DNA of 6,683 nt, taken from contig QHUV01000297.1 of the NCBI GenBank assembly GCA_003222065.1, positions 1-6,683 on the forward strand, given 5' to 3'. This stretch comes from Gemmatimonadota bacterium. GTDB taxonomy: Bacteria; Gemmatimonadota; Gemmatimonadetes; Gemmatimonadales; Gemmatimonadaceae. The translations under genes and the position numbers were made by a program. A model generated the notes under the pieces. The model worked only from the letters and a program-made list of their open reading frames with translations, ran no database searches and was not told where the DNA came from. Below are positions 1 through 5,630 of this stretch, piece by piece; positions within the stretch are counted from its first letter, which is position 1, and each line of letters opens with the position of its first letter.

Positions 1-2083
1 CGTGCCCCCGCTCGAGCTCGAGTGGAATGGCGCGCACGTCCGCATTCCAGCGCGCATGGTCAGAGCTGGGCAGAATGTGATCGACGCTTCCTTCGCCACG
101 CTCATCGCACCGGCGGGCACGCCGATCATTCATTTCCACGACGAAACGGACGCCCGCGACTACCTGTACACGCTACTCGTTCCGTCCGATGCCCACGCGC
201 TCTTTCCCAGTTTCGACCAGCCGGACCTCAAGGCACGCCTAACGCTTGACCTCGGGGTCCCGAGCGGTTGGACGGCGATCGCCAATGGGCGCGCGTCTCC
301 GACCGCCGCCGACGGCTCGACCACGACCATTCGATTCTCGGCAACGGATCCGTTGCCGACCTATCTCTTTGCCTTCGCCGCCGGTCCCTACGCGCGTTTC
401 ACCGGCGGCCCGCGCTCGACGCCCCTTCTCGTCCGTGCATCACGTGCGCGCGAGGTCGAGGTCGACTCGCTCCAGAACCAGGTCGCCTCCGCGTTAGGCT
501 CCTTCGAGCGTTACTTCGGCATCCCGTATCCGTTCCAACAATTTCAGTATATGCTCTCTCCCGCCTTCCCTTTCGGCGGAATGGAGCATCCCGGCGTCAC
601 GATGTTCAATGAGGAGTCTTTCATCTACCGCGAGCCGCCCACACTCAACCAGCGACTCGGACGCCGCGCGACCATCTATCATGAGGTCGCCCACCAGTGG
701 TTCGGCGACTATGTCACGATGAGGTGGTTTGACGATTTATGGCTGAAAGAGGGATTCGCCACGTACATGGCGGCGAAGATCCAGGATCTCGAGCATCTGC
801 CGAATCCATGGATGTCGTTCTACCTGCGTAACAAGCCGGCGGCCTACGACGTCGACGCCACCGCCGGCACGACACCGATCTGGCAGCAGCTCGGCAACCT
901 CGATCAGGCAAAGAGCAACTACGTTGCGGACGGAAGGGTTCGACGTCTCCTTCTCGTCCAGCGACCCGCGCAGCCGTCGCTGTCGGGACACGGCCCCTGG
1001 CCCATTCGCACACAAGTCGCTCTCGTCAGGCAGGGTGCGCCGACGACGCTGCTCCCGGTGGTGTTGCGGAGCGACACGACCATCGTGACGAGCGCCGCGG
1101 GCCGTCCCGCGCCGGATTTCGTATTCGCTAACGCGAACGATTACGCGTACGCCCTCGTGCTGCCCGACACTGCCAGCACCGGGTGGCTGGCGCAGCATAT
1201 TGGCTCCGTGAACGACGTCTTTCTGCGCGCCATGCTCTGGGGTGCGCTCTGGGACCTCGTTCGCGAGACTCGGCTAGCGCCACGTACGTTTCTCGAGACC
1301 GCGATCCGCGAGTTGCCTAACGAACATGACGAGCAGATTGCCGCCGGTATCATCGGACGTCTGCGGCGGGCTGTCGAATCATATCTGTCGACGGCTGACC
1401 GGGACACGATTCTTCCCGTTGCTGAGCGCCTGCTCCTCGATGGCGCCTCAGATCAGCGGCACCCTTACGGCATTCGCAAAAGCCAACTCGACGCGTTCAT
1501 CGAGCTCGCTACGACACCCAAAGCCGTAGCGCGGCTCGACGCCTGGCTGGACAGCACGACCGCTGCCGGTCTCCCGCTACGTCAGCCGAGTCGATGGTCG
1601 ATCGTGACACGTCTTGTCTCCATCGCGGCCGCGAGCGCTGATCGCCGTCTCAGCGACGAGGAGCGGCGCGATACGACGGCTGGTGGCAAGCGCCGCGCGT
1701 TCATCGCCGGCGCCGCGCGCCCGGAGCCGGCGACCAAGCGCAGCTATTTCAACCGCTACCTCGCCGACGCGAGCCTCAACGAGGAGTGGGTGACGGCGAG
1801 CCTCCGTGCCTTCAACGATCCTGACCAGAGCGCATTGACGCTACCGTATCTTGCTCTTGCGCTCGACTCGCTGCCGTGGATTCAGCGCAACCGCCGGATC
1901 TTCTTCCTCGGCTCGTGGCTGGGCGCGTTCATTGGCGGCCAACGGGACGCGGCCGCTCTGCGAATCATCGATGATTACCTCGCCGCGCACCCCACACCGA
2001 TCGACCTGCGACAGAAAGTCCTTCAGTCGCGCGACGACCTCGAACGCACGGTTCGCATCCGCCGGGCGCACGGCGGGACCTAA
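1..2083 (+). CDS. M1-family zinc aminopeptidase, 5'-partial, with internal gap
   Basis: Zinc metallopeptidase of the M1 (aminopeptidase N) family, which removes N-terminal residues from peptides. The reading frame is open to the left edge; the GTG at position 2 falls inside the N-terminal beta domain, so the true start is upstream. Numbering from that codon, visible parts are the N-terminal beta domain (about 1-150, with FPSFDQPDLKAR), the substrate-binding GGMEH motif (192-196, a variant of GAMEN), the zinc site HEVAH (227-231) and the third ligand E250 in WLKEGF, which gives HExxHx18E. An all-helical C-terminal domain follows from about 400 to 693. After SNY (305-307) the sequence jumps to VADGRV, which in relatives lies some 80 residues further on. 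The catalytic tyrosine expected about 61-65 residues after the Glu ligand is therefore missing. Family assignment is very sure. Activity is doubtful if the gap is real. It converges on egtA and shares stop-codon bases with it. Confidence 0.93.
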   Translation, partial: VPPLELEWNGAHVRIPARMVRAGQNVIDASFATLIAPAGTPIIHFHDETDARDYLYTLLVPSDAHALFPSFDQPDLKARLTLDLGVPSGWTAIANGRASPTAADGSTTTIRFSATDPLPTYLFAFAAGPYARFTGGPRSTPLLVRASRAREVEVDSLQNQVASALGSFERYFGIPYPFQQFQYMLSPAFPFGGMEHPGVTMFNEESFIYREPPTLNQRLGRRATIYHEVAHQWFGDYVTMRWFDDLWLKEGFATYMAAKIQDLEHLPNPWMSFYLRNKPAAYDVDATAGTTPIWQQLGNLDQAKSNYVADGRVRRLLLVQRPAQPSLSGHGPWPIRTQVALVRQGAPTTLLPVVLRSDTTIVTSAAGRPAPDFVFANANDYAYALVLPDTASTGWLAQHIGSVNDVFLRAMLWGALWDLVRETRLAPRTFLETAIRELPNEHDEQIAAGIIGRLRRAVESYLSTADRDTILPVAERLLLDGASDQRHPYGIRKSQLDAFIELATTPKAVARLDAWLDSTTAAGLPLRQPSRWSIVTRLVSIAAASADRRLSDEERRDTTAGGKRRAFIAGAARPEPATKRSYFNRYLADASLNEEWVTASLRAFNDPDQSALTLPYLALALDSLPWIQRNRRIFFLGSWLGAFIGGQRDAAALRIIDDYLAAHPTPIDLRQKVLQSRDDLERTVRIRRAHGGT

Positions 2084-3315
2084 CGATCGTCGGCCGGTGA
2101 TCGCCCGCGAAGGGTCCACTCCCCGAAGAATTGCTGCGCGCGCTCCAGCTCCAGCCCGCCGATGACGTCCTCACCCAGCGCTCGCGCGCCGCGCAGTCCG
2201 AGCGCGACGAGATCGGACGCCAAGGCGGCGATTTCGGGATCGCGAACACCGCAGCGCGCCGCGCGATTGAGCATCTCCTCATCGGCCGTCGGAAGAATCG
2301 CGCGCGCGCCTGCCGATGCCTCCTTACTGTACGCTAGACCGGCCAGCAGGACGAGCGACGCTCCGACCATCTCCGGTCCCAGGGCATCGATCGAGCGCAC
2401 CTCGAGGTATCCGCGCGGTCGAACTTCGGGAAAGAGCGTCGTCAGGTGATCCTCCCATGCGGCATCGGTCCACTGGTTGTCGGCTGCCCACTCGCCGAAG
2501 GACCGATACCCGCCGTCATCCGCCATTCTCGTCATGTCGCCGGCATCGAGCGCAAAGCGCGTGTACGCCTCGCAGGCCGGCAGCTCGGCATTCGGCACGC
2601 CTGTACGAGACGGGTCGAGCAGGCGCCAGCAGCGCGCACGGAAGCTCCGATATCCGGTCTCGCTGCCCGCATAGCGAGACGAGTTGGCGAACATCGCCGT
2701 GAGATACGGCGTCAAGTCGGCCAGCAAGCGCCACCGCGCGGCGGGATCGCGCCCGGGATCCAGACTCACTTGCGTCGCCGCGGTTTGGCGCATCATCCGC
2801 ACACCGCTCGGACCGATGCTATCGAAGTATCGCGTCATTCGGTCGTACCGCGGACTGTGCAACTGGAGCGGTACAGAGTCGATTGTGTTGTGCGGATCGA
2901 TGCCGACGCTCGCGAGGTCGATACCGGCATCCGCCGCTGCCGCCCGTAGGCCGACCACCGTCGCGCGTGCTTCACGCAGCAGCGTCGAGATCGACGCGGT
3001 CGGCGGCGTACAGAGCTCCAACTGACCGCCGGGCTCGAACGTCAGCGTCGAGCCGTTAGGCAGTTCGAAGTAGGGGGCGCCCTTTGGCGACCTGAGCTCT
3101 CGCCACGCCGACGCGCCGCCGTGTGCCCGAATCCACGAGAGCGTGCTTCGTTCCTCGCCATCCCGCGGCTCGAGCGGACACGGCAAGCCACTTCCTTCGA
3201 GTAGCGGGAGCATCTCGATCTCGGCGCCCACGCGCTGCCGGTCATCCGCCTGCGGCACGAACAGCCGCTCGCGAACCGATCGTGCGAAGTACTCCACGCT
3301 TACCGACGCCGTCAT
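2080..3315 (-). CDS. egtA: EgtA, glutamate-cysteine ligase of ergothioneine synthesis
   Basis: ATP-dependent glutamate-cysteine ligase (GCS2 family, EgtA type), cytoplasmic, making the gamma-glutamylcysteine that EgtB uses as sulfur donor. The protein is 411 residues, a normal length. Family motifs in order are GAEIEM (30-35), FEPGGQLEL (93-101), the MMRQTAATQVSLD block (174-186), YRSFRARCW (222-230), and the highly conserved HLTTLFPEVRPRGYLEVRS segment (290-308). No internal gap is apparent. I chose the ATG at 3315 because it overlaps the egtD stop as ATGA, typical of translational coupling; a longer frame open to 3366 would run deep into egtD and adds residues unlike the family. A GAGG lies only 2 bases before the ATG, too close for a standard ribosome site, which also points to coupling. 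The gene ends in TAG at 2080-2082. A general GCS2 ligase for another thiol is the alternative, but position in egtBDA favours EgtA. Confidence 0.9.
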   Translation of the reverse strand: MTASVSVEYFARSVRERLFVPQADDRQRVGAEIEMLPLLEGSGLPCPLEPRDGEERSTLSWIRAHGGASAWRELRSPKGAPYFELPNGSTLTFEPGGQLELCTPPTASISTLLREARATVVGLRAAAADAGIDLASVGIDPHNTIDSVPLQLHSPRYDRMTRYFDSIGPSGVRMMRQTAATQVSLDPGRDPAARWRLLADLTPYLTAMFANSSRYAGSETGYRSFRARCWRLLDPSRTGVPNAELPACEAYTRFALDAGDMTRMADDGGYRSFGEWAADNQWTDAAWEDHLTTLFPEVRPRGYLEVRSIDALGPEMVGASLVLLAGLAYSKEASAGARAILPTADEEMLNRAARCGVRDPEIAALASDLVALGLRGARALGEDVIGGLELERAQQFFGEWTLRGRSPADDR

Positions 3316-4313
3316 AGCCTCGGCGACGCAATAGCGAGCGCGAAGCGCCCGTCGTCGGCAATCCAATCCTGCAGCCGCAGCCGGGCCGCTCGGAGCAAAC
3401 GCCGTACGCTCGGCCGATCGTACTTGCAGCTGATCTCGGTGCGAATCGTCTCACCGCTCGCCAGACGCACGTCGCCGACCCCCGGAATGTGCACGACCTG
3501 CTCTCGCGAGGAAACGAGATGCATCTCGATGCGATGTCGTTCTGGCGAGTAAAAGGCGCGATGCCGGAAGCTTCCGACATTGAAGTCGGCGCCTAATTCG
3601 CGATTCAGAACGCGCAGCATGTTGCGATTGAATGCCGCCGTCACGCCGCGCGCATCGTTGTAGGCTGCTTCGACGACATGTCGTTTCTTCCGCAAGTCCG
3701 CGCCGAGCAGCAGCCGATCGAACGGCCGCATGACCTGCCGAACCCGGCCGAGCAACGCCCGCGCCGACGGCGCGTCGAAATTGCCGATCGTACTGCCGAG
3801 GAAAGCGAACAAAACGGGTCCCGGCAACCGCTCCGGCAGACCTAACGAGCTGCCAATGTCAGCGACGGCCGGCGTGACGCGAAGATTGGGATACTCGGCG
3901 CGCAGCCGGCGGGCCGTACTCGCCAGAAAGTCCTCACTCACGTCCACCGGCACGTACTCTTCGCCGCAGCCGGCATCGCGCATCGCATCGAGAAGAATTC
4001 GCGTCTTCGCCGCGCTGCCCGCACCCAGCTCGACGAGCGTGCGCGGACGAAACGCCTCGACTATTTCGCGGGCGCTGCTCGTCAGCAGCGCCCTCTCGGC
4101 GCGCGTGAGATAATACTCCGGAAGACGCGTGATCTTCTCGAACAGCTCAGAGCCGCGCTCGTCATAGAAGTACTTCGGCGGCAGCTCTTTTTGACGCCGC
4201 GAGAGCCCCTCGCGCACGTCGGCAACCATTGCGCTGGCACGATCGTCGGCGAGCGCGATCGTGACCTGGCGCTCGACCGCCGCTTCAGCCGTGTTCGTGG
4301 ATCGTCTAGTCAT
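3312..4313 (-). CDS. egtD: EgtD, histidine N-alpha-trimethyltransferase
   Basis: SAM-dependent methyltransferase that trimethylates the alpha-amino group of histidine to give hercynine, the first committed step of ergothioneine synthesis. The 333-residue protein matches the usual size (about 320). Visible signatures are LPPKYFYDERGS (45-56), PEYYLTRAE (65-73), the SAM-binding loop ELGAGSAAKT (95-104), VDVSEDF (123-129), FLGSTIGNF (171-179), GADLRKK (204-210), AYNDARGVTAAFN (217-229) and TEISCKY (292-298). Y67/Y68, N178, Y218, E293 and S295 correspond by constant offset to the Mycobacterium smegmatis histidine-binding residues Y56, N166, Y206, E282 and S284, so it should be a true EgtD and intact. 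The ATG at 4313 was chosen over an in-frame extension to 4442 because it overlaps the egtB stop (ATGACTAG) and gives the family length. The downstream end overlaps egtA by 4 bases. No clear ribosome site is seen, so expression probably depends on coupling to egtB. Confidence 0.95.
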   Translation of the reverse strand: MTRRSTNTAEAAVERQVTIALADDRASAMVADVREGLSRRQKELPPKYFYDERGSELFEKITRLPEYYLTRAERALLTSSAREIVEAFRPRTLVELGAGSAAKTRILLDAMRDAGCGEEYVPVDVSEDFLASTARRLRAEYPNLRVTPAVADIGSSLGLPERLPGPVLFAFLGSTIGNFDAPSARALLGRVRQVMRPFDRLLLGADLRKKRHVVEAAYNDARGVTAAFNRNMLRVLNRELGADFNVGSFRHRAFYSPERHRIEMHLVSSREQVVHIPGVGDVRLASGETIRTEISCKYDRPSVRRLLRAARLRLQDWIADDGRFALAIASPRL

Positions 4314-5433
4314 CGCGTGCACACCGAAAACCGCTGAAGATCTGCCGCCGAATCGGGTAGTCCCAATTGCGGAACGTGTTGCGAATCGCTCCCGGCCGCG
4401 TTGCCCAGGAGCCGCCTCGCAGCACCTTGTACTCTGTTCCAAAAAAGACCTGCGAGTACTCGGAATACGGAAAGGCCGCGAATCCCGGATAGCCGCTGAA
4501 GTCCGTGCTCGTCCACTCCCATACGTCGCCGAGCATCCCGTAACAGCCTAACGGTGAGACGTTGGCCGGGTACGTGTCGACCGGAGCGACGTCGAACGCG
4601 AGCTGATCGAGATTCGCGGCCGCGCAATCAGAGCCCGCGCCCCAAGGATAGTACCGGGCCTGTCCAGTCTTGGCGTCCCACGCTGCCGCGATTTCCCACT
4701 CCGGTTCCGTTGGCAGGCGCTTGCCCGCCCAGCGCGCAAACGCCTCGGCCTCGTGATAGCAAACGTGAATCACTGGCGCCGACGGTTCCGGCGCGCCGAT
4801 GCGATCCATGCTTCGCCGTTGCCAGGCGCCCGACTCGCGCCACATCGACGCCTCGGCGACGTCGATGCGCACCATCCCCCCTCGTGCCCCGTTAGGCACA
4901 GCTGCCGGACGCGGGCCACGCTCGCGCGGCGAATAGGGCGCGCCAGTCTTCAGCTGGAGCGTTTGCAGCATCGTCTCGTTGTGCTGGTACTCGTGCTGAA
5001 GCACCATGTGGTAGACGTAACCGTCACGGAGCAACGGATCGTCTGACGAGAAATTGGCGCGCTCCAGCCGCTCGAGGACGCGCTCGCGCATCTCCGCCAT
5101 CGATGCGAGCGTGGCGGCAAGCGTCGGCAACGGAAGCTCACCGCGCACGCGACGTGGATGCTCGAAAGGATTGTACATCCCCGGCATCTCCACGAATTCC
5201 ACTTTCCCCTCGAGGTTGCGATCGAGCCACAACTCCTCGAACGCACCAATGTGACCCAGATCCCACAGGATGGGCCCCATCAGCGGATCATGCTGCTTGT
5301 GTAAATCCTCTTCGCTGACCGTCTCGACGAGACGCAGCGTACGCGCACGCGCGTCGACAAGTAAGCGCGCGATATCGTCGCGCGATGCCACCGAGCGCGT
5401 GTCGCGCTCGGTGGGACTGATGGCGGTGGTCAT
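4306..5433 (-). CDS. egtB: EgtB, iron sulfoxide synthase, with internal gap
   Basis: Non-haem iron enzyme that uses O2 to couple hercynine to a cysteine donor, forming the sulfoxide intermediate of ergothioneine. The DinB-like N-terminal domain carries the iron ligands: H61 in WDLGHIG, and H147/H151 in the HX3HXE motif HEYQHNE. R94 and R97 (HPRRVRGEL) and D358 (FRNWDYP) match R87, R90 and D416, which bind gamma-glutamylcysteine in the M. thermoresistibile enzyme. The C-terminal FGE-sulfatase-like domain has WAGKRLPTEPEWE, GDVWEWT, YKVLRGGSW and the FRNWDYPIRRQIFSGFR end. At 375 residues it is short: H151 to D358 is 207 residues, against 278 for the equivalent H138-D416. The missing block lies near V192, where MVRIDV jumps to MWRESGAW, so the first strands and the usual PVTN-type segment of the FGE domain are absent. 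The start is supported by GGAGA 7 bases upstream. First gene of the egtB-egtD-egtA block. Confidence 0.94.
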   Translation of the reverse strand: MTTAISPTERDTRSVASRDDIARLLVDARARTLRLVETVSEEDLHKQHDPLMGPILWDLGHIGAFEELWLDRNLEGKVEFVEMPGMYNPFEHPRRVRGELPLPTLAATLASMAEMRERVLERLERANFSSDDPLLRDGYVYHMVLQHEYQHNETMLQTLQLKTGAPYSPRERGPRPAAVPNGARGGMVRIDVAEASMWRESGAWQRRSMDRIGAPEPSAPVIHVCYHEAEAFARWAGKRLPTEPEWEIAAAWDAKTGQARYYPWGAGSDCAAANLDQLAFDVAPVDTYPANVSPLGCYGMLGDVWEWTSTDFSGYPGFAAFPYSEYSQVFFGTEYKVLRGGSWATRPGAIRNTFRNWDYPIRRQIFSGFRCARDD

Positions 5434-5440
5434 GGACCTA

Positions 5441-5445
5441 TCTCC
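5441..5445 (-). promoter_or_regulatory. Ribosome binding site of egtB
   Basis: GGAGA on the minus strand, 7 bases before the ATG at 5433. It is the only well-placed Shine-Dalgarno sequence in the egt block; egtD and egtA lack one at normal spacing. This supports independent initiation at egtB followed by coupled translation of the other two. Confidence 0.7.
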
Positions 5446-5464
5446 GGCAAAACTCGCGCACGTA

Positions 5465-5477
5465 CGTCGGACCGACG
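5465..5477. promoter_or_regulatory. Short palindrome upstream of egtB, possible operator
   Basis: CGTCGG-A-CCGACG is a perfect dyad of 6-base arms around one central base. It lies in the 65-base gap between the transporter's distal in-frame TAA (5499-5501) and egtB, about 30 bases before the egtB start. The loop is too small for an RNA hairpin, so if functional it would more likely be a protein binding site on DNA. Dyads this short are common by chance in GC-rich DNA, and I could not recognise a matching regulator or a clear -35/-10 pair. Confidence 0.25.
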
Positions 5478-5498
5478 GAACTTGAGCACGAGCAACAG

Positions 5499-5630
5499 TT
5501 AACGACCTGGGCGAACGAAACGCTCCACGCCCGCCAAGGTCGTGTCGACCGCAAGCGCCAGGAGCGCCGCGGGGATCGCCCCGGACAAGATCATGCGCGT
5601 GTCCGAGAGCGCCAGTCCGCTCACGATCGG
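5499..5630 (-). pseudogene. C-terminal remnant of the permease after an in-frame amber codon
   Basis: Past the TAG at 5631-5633 the same frame stays open for 43 codons to a TAA at 5499-5501. It reads PIVSGLALSDTRMILSG, then a hydrophobic stretch and ERFVRPGR. This is the expected end of an OpuCB-like permease (after GLG: a short linker, a last membrane segment, then a basic tail). The stop therefore interrupts a gene that formerly, or in sister strains, ran to 5499. A CAG to TAG change would explain it, since Gln is plausible at that site. egtA and egtB both end in TAG, so amber appears to be a real stop in this genome. Confidence 0.75.

Noticed and set aside
2..4. GTG at the left edge as the true start of the peptidase
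   Set aside because: It falls inside the N-terminal beta domain of the M1 fold. The normal N-terminus is about 80-100 residues longer, so the gene is simply cut by the window.
737..1198. Open frame of 153 codons on the minus strand opposite the peptidase
   Set aside because: Shadow of the M1 peptidase frame, with low-complexity Arg-rich composition and no recognisable domain.
2084..2103. CGATC...GATCG inverted repeat just after the peptidase stop, as a terminator
   Set aside because: The arms are 5 bases with a 10-base spacer and no T-run, and it lies inside the egtA coding sequence.
2446..2949. Open frame of 167 codons on the plus strand opposite egtA
   Set aside because: It lies wholly antisense to a well-supported EgtA, is Arg/Ala/Pro rich, and shows no family motif. 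Long antisense frames are expected in high-GC genes.
3316..3366. N-terminal extension of egtA
   Set aside because: The extra 17 residues are Arg-rich and read inside egtD. The ATGA overlap at 3315 is the better start.
3730..4113. Open frame of 127 codons on the plus strand opposite egtD
   Set aside because: Antisense to conserved EgtD motifs; Arg/Ser/Ala-rich translation without homology that I recognise.
4314..4442. N-terminal extension of egtD to an upstream in-frame start
   Set aside because: It would overlap egtB by over 130 bases and add 43 non-conserved residues. The ATG at 4313 overlaps the egtB stop and gives the normal family length.
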